Positions 51,096 to 60,657 of a DNA stretch of 64,000 nucleotides are shown here, one piece after another. Location: the NCBI GenBank assembly GCA_964036045.1, contig OZ038392.1, positions 18,125,612 through 18,189,611 on the forward strand, read 5' to 3'. The DNA comes from Eutreptiella sp. 'Long Island Sound 2002' (lineage: Eukaryota > Euglenozoa > Euglenophyceae > Eutreptiales > Eutreptiaceae). A model generated the notes under the pieces. It was not told the DNA's origin, searched no databases, and saw nothing but the letters and a program-made list of their open reading frames with translations. Numbering within the stretch: the stretch's first letter is position 1; every line of letters begins with the position of its first letter. A program made the position numbers and the translations under genes.

Positions 51096-54000
51096 TCACG
51101 CCTCATCGGTCTTCTCGTGCTGCGTCAGCAGCGGGGGCCCCTTCGCTGGCGGGGGTTCTTGCCATGACCCTTGAACTGCGGCCAGCAGAGCCGCTTGGCG
51201 GGCCAGGAAGGCCGCCTCCCGCTTCTCCTTCTTCTCCTTCTTTGCAGCCTGCAGAAACGTCGGGGAACATCAGATGTTACCGGGTACATTACGTGGGTAC
51301 ACATGTACCCGAACAACAACGACGTTTAGAACGTCGGGGAACACTATTTTGTTACGGGTACATTATCCGGGTACCATGTACCCGGACGACAGCGACGTTC
51401 AGAACGTCGGGGAACACCGGGTACATTGTACGGGTACACATGTACCCGGACAGCAGCGACATTCAGAACGTTTAGAACGTTGGGGTACAGCGGGTACAAT
51501 TCGGGGGTACATGTGTACCCCTGTTCCTGCACAGACAAGGAATTGGACCTATCTGTGCCTTCTCTTTGCTTTCAGGATCCGTTTCTGCTTCCTCCTTGTT
51601 TTCTTGCTCTCGGTCTGCCTCTGCGCCTGCCTCGGCTGCAGCTCCGTCTGCCGCGTGCCCCTGAAAACACACACAAACACAATAGTGTAATAGTGCAACG
51701 GCCAAAACAACCCACAGTGGTGACCATGTCACCATGACACATACTTTCTGCTCGTCGTCCATTGCAGCACCCTCAGCTTCAGCATCAGCTCCTTCCGGGG
51801 CATGGCCCTGGAAACACAGACGCACAGAATTTTGCATCAGAACAACCGGGGCGAACAGCAGCGACCCGGCCACATACCATCTGTTCGTCCTGAGCCTCTT
51901 TTGCCTCTGTTGCTTCTGCTTCTCCTTCGTGGGCGTGGCCCTGGAAACACAGAGACACGAATTTTGCATCAGAACAACCGGGCAAACAGCAGCGACCCGG
52001 CCACATACCGTCTGTTCGTCCTCAGCCTCTTTTGCCTCTGTTGCTTCTGCAGCTGCTTCTGACTCAGCTTTTGCACTGTGCCTCTACACACATACACACA
52101 TACACACAATTGTGAAAAGGAATAGCTAAAGGCAGCGGGAACGGCACCGGGACACATACTTGCCGTGGGCCAAAGCCCGTAACGTTATGGTCAGACCCGG
52201 GCAGCCACTCCACGGTGATGAGCTCAACATTCGGGCACTCGGGGCACAACTCCGGCGCTGACTCCACATCCCACTCCATCCGACAGTTCGGACACATCCG
52301 CACGACTTCATGCTTGTCGGTGTCGTCCTCCATGGCCTGCTGGATGTCCTCTGTCTTGGGCTCGGCGATGGCGTCGGGTGTGGGGTCGGCCGCGGGGTCT
52401 CCGCTCCAGTCCCCGTCCTCGGGGGGCATACTGGGGTCATACTGGGGGTCCGGGGGGTTTTCCGCTTCTGCCCTCAGCCTCCCGCGGCGTGCTGCCTCCG
52501 CTCTTGCCTCCGCCTCCTCCCTCTCCGCCACCTCCTGCTGCTCCTGCCGCCGCTCCTCGATCTCCAACTCGATGTGCTTCAGCCACCGCCCGCACTTCGT
52601 CCGCAATGCCATCAAGTCCTCGATGGCCAGCTCGCACAGGTCTGCCATCTCGTACCCGAACATCGCGCTTTTGTCGCTGCGCCCACTCCTGCCACTGGCC
52701 ACGCTTCCCACTTTCCTGCGGCGTCTGTCGGGTGGGACCAGGGGCTGTTGCTGGTGCTGGTGCTGCTGCTGCTGGCGCTCGTGACGACGGAGGGTCTGCG
52801 CGGTCAGACCCGGGGGCCTGTGGACGGAGGACTCGGGGCTGCCATGCTGCTCGTCGTCATCCACGTTGAGGTCCTCCTCCAAGTCCTCTGTCCCCACGCA
52901 GCCTGGGCACACTGCCACTTGCTTCAGATACTCCACTGCAGACAGAAAAACAAAACGAAAACAAGAGGTAACACGTGTACCCGCATATTGTACCCGCTAA
53001 CAAAATTGTTACCCGACGTTCTCTGCGCCGGGTACAAGTGTACCCGCTAAATGTACCCGGTAACAAATGTGTACCCACGTATTGTACCCGATAACAAGTT
53101 TGTCCCCTGACGTTCTTAGCGTCGGGTACACATGCACCCGCGAAATGTACCCGGTAACATATTTGTTCCCGGTGTTCTTAGCGTCGGGTACACATGTACC
53201 CGCCAAATGTACCCGGTAACAACTGTGTACCCACGTATTGTACCCGATAACAAGTTTGTCCCCTGACGTTCTTAGTGTTGGGTACACATGCACCCGCGAA
53301 ATGTACCCGGTAATATATTTGTTCCCGGTGTTCTTAGCGTCGGGTACACGTGTACCCGCCAAATGTACCCGGTAACAACTGTGTACCCACGTATTGTACC
53401 CGATAACAAGTTTGTCCCCTGACGTTCTTAGTGTTGGGTACACATGCACCCGCGAAATGTACCCGGTAATATATTTGTTCCCGGTGTTCTTAGCGTCGGG
53501 TACACGTGTACCCGCCAAATGTACCCGGTAACAACTGTGTACCCACGTATTGTACCCGATAACAAGTTTGTCCCCTGACGTTCTTAGTGTTGGGTACACA
53601 TGCACCCGCGAAATGTACCCGGTAATATATTTGTTCCCGGTGTTCTTAGCGTCGGGTACACGTGTACCCGCCAAATGTACCCGGTAACAACTGTGTACCC
53701 ACGTATTGTACCCGATAACAAGTTTGTCCCCTGACGTTCTTAGTGTTGGGTACACATGCACCCGCGAAATGTACCCGGTAATATATTTGTTCCCGGTGTT
53801 CTTAGCGTCGGGTACACGTGTACCCGCCAAATGTACCCGGTAACAACTGTGTACCCACGTATTGTACCCGATAACAAGTTTGTCCCCTGACGTTCTTAGC
53901 GTCGGGTACACATGCACCCGCGAAATGTCCCCGGTAACATATTTGTTCCCGGTGTTCTTAGCGTCGGGTACACGTGTACCCGCTAAATGTACCCGGTAAC

Positions 54001-55459
54001 ATATTTGTTCCCGACGTTCCCAGCGTTCCCAGCACGCACACCTGCGTACATGAATGCCCCCGACCGTGGGCAGTCCTCCTCCGACTCAACAATCTCGCTG
54101 GCCTTCTTGCGCCCGAACCTGTATTCTCCGCGCACGCCGCAGGCCCTGTCCAGCACATCTGCCTCGGCCTCACAGGCCGTGATGAGGCAGACCGACAGCA
54201 GGGAACGCCGGTGTCCCTTGTCCGATCGGCTGCCCGTGTCTAGGCAAACACGATAGTGCTGCTTGACTTGGGCCGGTGTGATGCCGATGAGGTCCCCGAG
54301 CTTGTTGGTGAACTTCTCGATCCTGTGGGTGTGGCCCGCGCCGGCGACCGTCCTCTCCCGGCGGGTGCCCCCTACCGGCACACTCCTGGCACCCCCTGTC
54401 TTAGAGGGTTCGACGTTTGCGAATCGGCATAACTTACCGACCGGAAACGCCTTGACCTTCTTCTTGGGCTTCTCCTCTCCCTCTTCTTCTCTGCCCTTCC
54501 TCTTTTTTGTGGGCCTCTCTTCCTCTTCGTCCTCCTCTTCTGCTTTGTCCTTCCCGTGCCTCTTCTTTTTCGTTGCTTCCTTTTCCTCCTTTCCTTTTCC
54601 TTTGTCGTAACGTTGTGCGCTACCCTCTGCCTTGATTTCTGTTTCCTTTTTCGTTGCTTTCTTTTCCTCCTTGGGGGCCACCTTCCCCTTCTTTGCACTC
54701 TTTCCCTTTCCCTTTCCCTTGACATCCTCCTCTTCCTCGCTCTTGACCTCCTCCACACTGTCTGACGAATCCCCATTATCCTTCTCTTCTTCGTCATTCT
54801 CATCGCTGAACAACGAAAGGATAGGGGTTGAGGAACAATGTGAAACAAAGCGAGACTATCCATAGGAAGGCGGGCATACCTGGAGGAGGCTGAAGAAGAA
54901 GAAGCGGAAGAGGATGATGACGATGAGGAGGACTCATCCTCACTGCTGGAGTCCCCCTTCTTCTTCTTCTTCTTCTTTTGGGGCTTGAGGTCGACAAGGC
55001 GCCAAAGCGAGACGACACGCTCTCGGCGGCAGTGGTGGAGCCCAACTCGCCTGCACAAGGAAACGTCCGACGACGAAAGGGGGAAGGCAGGAAAACGGGG
55101 TCAACGGGATACAAGTCGGAAACACAAACGTGGGAAAGTACCAAGGAATACGAAAGGACAACCTGACATTTGTTGGTTTAGCTTGCGAGGCATTGTATCT
55201 GACGGCGTCGATGAGGATGATCTCCCTCGTTGTTAACTGCAAAGAGGAGAAGAGGAAAAAGAAATGCGTGGAGGGAAAAATGCAAACCTAACACGAGGAG
55301 TGCAATGAACAAAGGTACCTTGCTGATGGTGCCAAAGTGAACGCCCCCGCGGCTCTGCCTCTTCTGCACCAGCAGGGGCTTCCCCACCTTCAACTTCGCC
55401 GCCTCCACCACCTCCAAGGCGTGCTCCTTGGGGTTGTAGTCCGGGGGGAGGCATGGCAT
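51096..55459 (-). CDS. Spliced nuclear-type gene, about ten exons, ~800 residues
   Basis: Exons read from the minus strand with consistent phase: 55,459-55,319; 55,236-55,163; 55,050-54,880; 54,805-54,042; 52,935-52,160; 52,083-52,009; 51,940-51,878; 51,807-51,745; 51,660-~51,549; 51,248-51,096. Donors are mostly GTATGT-like and acceptors (C/T)AG. The start is ATG CCA TGC CTC. The donor of exon 9 and therefore the phase of exon 10 are unresolved. The protein has a ~70-residue N-terminal domain, a Lys and Ser/Glu/Asp-rich region, a long KGKGK/EEEDEEEE charged tract with nuclear-type signals, a conserved-looking globular region (TNKLGDLIGITPAQVKQHYR), a Gln/His tract, a coiled coil rich in Glu/Arg/Ala, a zinc ribbon (CPNCRMEW ... 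LCPECP), and short Ala/Glu repeats. It is probably a chromatin or RNA-associated nuclear protein. No family recognised. The large intron holds a minisatellite. Confidence 0.75.
51745..52083 (-). repeat. Near-duplicate small exons
   Basis: Exons of 75, 63 and 63 nt (52,083-52,009; 51,940-51,878; 51,807-51,745), all phase 0, encode related Ala/Glu peptides ending EDEQT, QDEQM and DDEQK. Exons 7, 8 and 9 each start with GHA. Introns share ctctgtgtttccag acceptors and gtatgtgg donors, so the exon-intron unit has been tandemly duplicated. Confidence 0.8.
52968..54030. repeat. 156-bp minisatellite in a 1.1-kb intron
   Basis: About six units with exact 156-bp spacing (for example the gacgttctta blocks at 53,265, 53,421 and 53,577). 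Each unit contains GGGTACAC(A/G)TG(T/C)ACCC, with the GGGTACACGTGTACCC form a perfect palindrome. Because 156 is divisible by three, a 302-codon minus-strand frame stays open, but it lies entirely inside an intron. Related GTACCC palindromes occur at 51.29-51.52 kb and 55.58-55.61 kb. Confidence 0.9.
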
Positions 55460-55622
55460 GGTGCAAGAAACAGGGTGCCTAGGAGAAGGGAGGGCTACCC
55501 AGATGCACAAGGCACCTCTGAGTTGCACAAATGCGGGAATGAACAAACAGGACAAGAGGAAAAATGACAAAATGTGTACCGGGGAACACATGTACCCGCA
55601 TATTGTACCCGGTAACAAAGTA

Positions 55623-55686
55623 ATGTTCCCCAGCATGCCTGACAACGAGGACGTCGTAGAACGTCGTCAGGCATGTTGGGGAACAT
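55623..55686. repeat. Inverted repeat with 21-bp arms
   Basis: ATGTTCCCCAGCATGCCTGAC at 55,623-55,643 pairs with its complement at 55,666-55,686 except for one position, around a 22-nt loop. It lies just upstream (5') of the spliced gene on the minus strand. It might be a hairpin, a regulatory element or a MITE remnant. Confidence 0.85.
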
Positions 55687-55699
55687 GTTGGGTAACATT

Positions 55700-56026
55700 C
55701 TACCAAAATGTGGGAACATTTTCAGTTTCACATTCAAAATACAAATTTTGGACCAAACCACCATTCTCATCAGATCCAATGCCCTCAAAAACCCCCATAC
55801 CCAACAAAAGCACAGGAGGTGACCGGTGACGTCGGGGAACATCCCGGGTGGTAGCCAAAGGAATATGCCAATTGGTCGTCCATGCAATGCAATTTTACCT
55901 TGAAATTATCCGTTTGGCGTAGGGCATCGGCATCTGGAATTTTACGCGGCATTGTGGAACCGCGGAATCGTGGAATTGTGATGCGATATTTGATGTAGGA
56001 CGCACGCGTGGCCTGTCAAGGGAACA
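55700..56026. other. Spacer, no gene recognised
   Basis: Upstream flank of the minus-strand spliced gene; AT-richer. No ORF with support. Confidence 0.4.
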
Positions 56027-56419
56027 ATGATGGGATGTTTGCACCAAATGGGTCGGGTCACGTGTGTACAGCTATTACGCGAATCCAGCTATCCGGAGAG
56101 TATGCGGAACGTAGAAGGTTCTACGATCGTTGTCTATCATCGTATGCTTTCCACTGGGTGCTATGTCGTAATCTGTTACGTGAATTCATCCATCCGGGTG
56201 GTAGACGGACGAATGGTGGTGCTACCACAAATGCGGTCGCTGGGTGTATGCGAGTGTGATCAACCAAGACACCTACTTGATATGGTTATTCTGTTTCCTC
56301 GTCGCGCTTCTTGCTTGGTGTTTGGTTTATCTTTACGGTTCCGTTCACCTGATGATAGAGTGGGGACTTTGTGTGTATATGTAGGTGTAACTGGATTCAT
56401 TTTTTTGTTGACAAAGTGA
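56027..56419 (+). CDS. Possible 130-residue protein entering the 210-bp repeat
   Basis: The ATG frame encodes a plausible peptide (VEGSTIVVYHRMLSTGCYVV, VVDGRMVVLPQMRSLGVCEC, PRRASCLVFGLSLRFRSPDD). Its last ~20 codons lie in the first unit of the 210-bp satellite. An overlapping frame (from 56,008) is almost as good. No family recognised; low confidence. Confidence 0.3.
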   Translation: MMGCLHQMGRVTCVQLLRESSYPESMRNVEGSTIVVYHRMLSTGCYVVICYVNSSIRVVDGRMVVLPQMRSLGVCECDQPRHLLDMVILFPRRASCLVFGLSLRFRSPDDRVGTLCVYVGVTGFIFLLTK

Positions 56420-59310
56420 TACGATGGACGGTGGTTGTCCGCGCGACACGCAAAACTGGATGGATACTTTGGTTGATGTGTTTTGTGTTTTGTTGGATGT
56501 GCCCGCGGTCAGTAAATTCGTGGAGGAGGGAGGGGTTTGGTTTTGTTCGGTGTACCTAAAAAATAAAGATGGGTCTTTGTGTGTATATGTATGTGTAACT
56601 GGATTCACTTTTTTTGTTGACAAAATGATACGGTGGACGGTGGTTGTCCGCGCGACACGCAAAACTGGATGGATACTTTGGTTGTTGTGTTTTGTGTTTT
56701 GTTGGATGTGCACGCGGTAAGTAAATTCGTGGAGGAGGGAGCGAGTTGGTCTTGTTCGGTGTACCTAAAAAATAGAGTGGGGGCTTTGTGTATGTATGTA
56801 TGTGTAACTGGATTCATTTTTTTTGTTGACAAAGTGATACGGTGGGCGGTGGTTGTCCGCGCGACACGCAAAACTGGATGGATACTTTGGTTGTTGTGTT
56901 TTGTGTTTTGTTGGATGTGCACGCGGTAGGTAAATTCGTGGAGGAGGGAGCGAGTTGGTCTTGTTCGGTGTACCTAAAAAATAAAGATGGGGCTTCGTGT
57001 GTATATGTAGGTGTAACTGGATTCGTTTTTTTTTGTTGACAAAATGATACGGTGGACGGTGGTTGTCCGCGCGACACGCAAAATTGGATGGATACTTTGG
57101 TTGTTGTGTTTTGTGTTTTGTTGGATGTGCACGCGGTAAGTAAATTCGTGGAGGAGGGAGCGAGTTGGTCTTGTTCGGTGTACCTAAAAAATAGAGTGGG
57201 GGCTTTGTGTATGTATGTATGTGTAACTGGATTCGTTTTTTTTTTGTTGACAAAGTGATACGGTGGACGGTGGTTGTCCGCGCGACACGCAAAACTGGAT
57301 GGATGCTTTGGTTGTTGTGTTTTGTGTTTTGTTGGATGTGCCCGCGGTAAGTAAATTCGTGGAGGAGGGAGCGAGTTGGTCTTGTTCCGTGTACCTAAAA
57401 GATAGAGTGGGGGCTTTGTGTATGTATGTATGTGTAACTGGATTCATTTTTTTTGTTGACAAAGTGATACGGTGGGCGGTGGTTGTCCGCGCGACACGCA
57501 AAATTGGATGGATACTTTGGTTGTTGTGTTTTGTGTTTTGTTGGATGTGCACGCGGTAAGTAAATTCGTGGAGGAGGGAGGGGGTTGGTCTTGTTCGGTG
57601 TACCTAAAAAATAAAGATGGGGCTTCGTGTGTATATGTAGGTGTAACTGGATTCGTTTTTTTTTGTTGACAAAATGATACGGTGGACGGTGGTTGTCCGC
57701 GCGACACGCAAAATTGGATGGATACTTTGGTTGTTGTGTTTTGTGTTTTGTTGGATGTGCACGCGGTAAGTAAATTCGTGGAGGAGGGAGCGAGTTGGTC
57801 TTGTTCGGTGTACCTAAAAAATAGAGTGGGGGCTTTGTGTATGTATGTATGTGTAACTGGATTCGTTTTTTTTTTGTTGACAAAGTGATACGGTGGACGG
57901 TGGTTGTCCGCGCGACACGCAAAACTGGATGGATGCTTTGGTTGTTGTGTTTTGTGTTTTGTTGGATGTGCCCGCGGTAAGTAAATTCGTGGAGGAGGGA
58001 GCGAGTTGGTCTTGTTCCGTGTACCTAAAAAATAGAGTGGGGGCTTTGTGTATGTATGTATGTGTAACTGGATTCATTTTTTTTGTTGACAAAGTGATAC
58101 GGTGGGCGGTGGTTGTCCGCGCGACACGCAAAATTGGATGGATACTTTGGTTGTTGTGTTTTGTGTTTTGTTGGATGTGCACGCGGTAAGTAAATTCGTG
58201 GAGGAGGGAGGGGGTTGGTCTTGTTCGGTGTACCTAAAAAACAAAGATGGGGCTTCGTGTGTATATGTAGGTGTAACTGGATTCATTTTTTTTGTTGACA
58301 AAATGATACGGTGGACGGTGGTTGTCCGCGCGACACGCAAAACTGGATGGATACTTTGGTTGTTGTGTTTTGTGTTTTGTTGGATGTGCACGCGGTAAGT
58401 AAATTCGTGGAGGAGGGAGCGAGTTTGTCTTGTTCGGTGTACCTAAAAAATAGAGTGGGGGCTTTGTGTATGTATGTATGTGTAACTGGATTCATTTTTT
58501 TTGTTGACAAAGTGATACGGTGGGCGGTGGTTGTCCGCGCGACACGCAAAACTGGATGGATACTTTGGTTGTTGTGTTTTGTGTTTTGTTGGATGTGCAC
58601 GCGGTAGGTAAATTCGTGGAGGAGGGAGCGAGTTGGTCTTGTTCGGTGTACCTCAAAAATAGAGTGGGGACTTTGTGTATGTATGTATGTGTAACTGGTT
58701 TCGCAAAACTGGATGGATGCTTTGGTTGTTGTGTTTTGTGTTTTGTTGGATGTGCACGCGGTAAGTAAATTCGTGGAGGAGGGAGCGAGTTGGTCTTGTT
58801 CGATGTACCTAAAAAATAAAGATGGGTCTTTGTGTGTATATGTAGGTGTAACTGGATTCATTTTTTTTGTTGACAAAATGATACGGTGGACGGTGGTTGT
58901 CCGCGCGACACGCAAAATTGGATGGATACTTTGGTTGTTGTGTTTTGTGTTTTGTTGGATGTGCACGCGGTAGGTAAATTCGTGGAGGAGGGGGCGAGTT
59001 GGTCTTGTTCGGTGTACCTCAAAAATAGAGTGGGGGCTTTGTGTATGTATGTATGTGTAAATGGATTCGTTTTTTTTTGTTGACAAAATGATACGGTGGA
59101 CGGTGGTTGTCCGCGCGACACGCAAAACTGGATGGATGCTTTGGTTGATGTGTTTTGTGTTTTGTTGGATGTGCACGCGGTAAGTAAATTCGTAGAGGAG
59201 GGAGGGGGTTGGTCTTGTTCGGTGTACCTAAAAAATAAAGATGGGTCTTTGTGTGTATATGTAGGTGTAACTGGATTCATTTTTTTTGTTGATAAAATGA
59301 TACGGTGGAG
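56362..59310. repeat. 210-bp satellite, about 14 units
   Basis: Each unit contains gacggtggttgtccgcgcga, cacgcaaaactggatggata, tttggttgttgtgttttgtg, ttggatgtgcacgcggtaag and gtgtaactggattcat. One unit is internally deleted near 58,690. A 630-bp (three-unit) higher-order period is visible: features at 57,052, 57,184 and 57,263 recur at 57,682, 57,814 and 57,893. A 98-codon plus-strand frame and long minus-strand frames recur in every unit. Only the first unit has an ATG (56,424); later units have GTG there. Treated as satellite, not genes. Confidence 0.95.
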
Positions 59311-59346
59311 TAATACGGGGGGGAGGGAGAGTGATGCGGATAATAA

Positions 59347-59418
59347 TCCTTAGTAGCTCAGTGGTAGAGCAATCGGCTGTTAGCCGTTTTGTCGTAGGTT
59401 CGATCCCTACATATGGAG
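59347..59418 (+). tRNA. tRNA-Asn (GTT), degenerate
   Basis: A D-arm (TAGCTCAGTGGTAGAGC), an anticodon loop CTGTTAG with GTT, and a complete T-arm (GTAGGTTCGATCCCTAC) fit tRNA-Asn. The acceptor stem has five of seven pairs and the anticodon stem one mismatch; there is no intron and no encoded CCA. It may be a working divergent (virus-type) tRNA or a decaying copy. It sits between the 210-bp satellite and the next gene. Confidence 0.75.
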
Positions 59419-59467
59419 GAGCAGAATATTTAGTTGGGCTGGTGGTTTGTGTGGGAATGGTTGTTTT

Positions 59468-59764
59468 ATGGATGAGATTGAGCGCATCCGCCCGGGTGTG
59501 GATGCGGTTTGGGAGGTGCTACAGTCGCCCATCGCCGATCCCGTTCTCGGTGTGTCCGTGACCTGTCTTACCGACGCCATACTTCCTCCCCGGTGGTTTT
59601 GTTTTCTGGTTTTTTACGCACCGGTGGAGTTGGGGATATTCCCGGAAGCAACGGATCGTTTCCGAAACGTTTGTACTTTGGATATCAACTCCGAACGTAT
59701 GTATCGACCCCCGCCTTCGGCCTCATATACACTCCACCACCATGTGCCTTCGATCCCCGTTTAA
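59468..59764 (+). CDS. Uncharacterised 98-residue protein
   Basis: ATG start 50 bp after the tRNA. The protein is compact and mixed alpha/beta in appearance (MDEIERIRPGVDAVWEVLQS; ILPPRWFCFLVFYAPVELGI; FRNVCTLDINSERMYRPPPS) with no signal peptide. It is followed closely by another plus-strand ORF. No family recognised. Confidence 0.6.
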   Translation: MDEIERIRPGVDAVWEVLQSPIADPVLGVSVTCLTDAILPPRWFCFLVFYAPVELGIFPEATDRFRNVCTLDINSERMYRPPPSASYTLHHHVPSIPV

Positions 59765-59847
59765 GGTAGCCCTCCTGGCAACCGATCGGGTCGCGATACG
59801 CTGGTGTAGCAAGGCTATTGAAGCGGGGGAGGGTGGTGGACGGGGAT

Positions 59848-60225
59848 ATGACGGTCTGTGCCTGTGTGCTGCTTCTAGTGCTTGCGCTGCGGCTGAACAC
59901 ACTCAATCTGCACCTACTCGATTCGACCCTGTGCCGGGTGCTACTACTGACAACCAAGGCGGTTGACGTAGAAGGGACCAAGGCCGCACTGCTGTCGTGG
60001 CTCTACCGGTTCGTTTACAGCCAGACCCGAAAGGACACCCTACGGGTGATGGATCTATTAGCCGAAAGTGGTGATGCTGGTACGCAAGTGTGCGCCACAA
60101 ACACGGGAACCGGTGGGCACTGCCCCGAATTATCACACCCAGGTAGCACCATGTGCTATAGACACACGCAACAAGTTTTCGCGTCACACCCCCCGGTGAC
60201 GAAAAGCACACCCCGGCGGCACTGA
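59848..60225 (+). CDS. Possible membrane-anchored 125-residue protein
   Basis: ATG at 59,848 begins MTVCACVLLLVLALRLNTLN, a probable signal anchor. A soluble helical segment (LLSWLYRFVYSQTRKDTLRV) and a Cys/His-containing C-terminus (CATNTGTGGHCPELSHPG, MCYRHTQQ) follow. The Cys/His pattern might bind metal. No family recognised. The frame is open upstream without ATG. Confidence 0.55.
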   Translation: MTVCACVLLLVLALRLNTLNLHLLDSTLCRVLLLTTKAVDVEGTKAALLSWLYRFVYSQTRKDTLRVMDLLAESGDAGTQVCATNTGTGGHCPELSHPGSTMCYRHTQQVFASHPPVTKSTPRRH

Positions 60226-60657
60226 CCCCTGTTTTTTTTTTGTCTCGGCTTAACAAGAGAGAGTCACACGACTGTCCACAGAGGCTGTCAAGCAACAACC
60301 GCCGATCGTCCACCGGTCGCACAAGGATCTGGGTCTGGTGGGTGCAACGGGTATCGAAGTCGCACCCGTGCCCATGTCGATGTCATTGTCCGCGATGGCG
60401 GCACGTCTCTCATGCCCATCGCGTACTGCAGACACATATATACTCATGTAGTCTTCCTCGCGGGAATCACCCTCTGGTTCTCTTGATTGGAATAGAAAAA
60501 CACGGATTGGTGCATGATTGAGTTCATGGATCTGCTCATCGGGCTCATTGGGGCCATCAAATCACAAATATAGACCTATGGGTACAGACAGACGGGCGCC
60601 TCGGATTTCAGATACGCGTGTAACACACAATAATAAAAAAGAACGACAAGAACGACG
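60226..60657. other. Intergenic leader of the long structural gene
   Basis: About 430 bp without a convincing ORF. An aaatatagacctatggg sequence at 60,567 resembles the aaatatagacacatac block of the repeated module at 33.4 and 34.3 kb and could be a shared promoter motif. Confidence 0.4.

Noticed and set aside
53009-53917. 302-codon minus-strand ORF
   Set aside because: It lies inside an intron and is kept open only because the 156-bp unit is divisible by three.
58283-59176. 297-codon minus-strand ORF and repeated 98-codon plus ORFs
   Set aside because: They are products of the 210-bp satellite; only one unit has an ATG at the supposed start.
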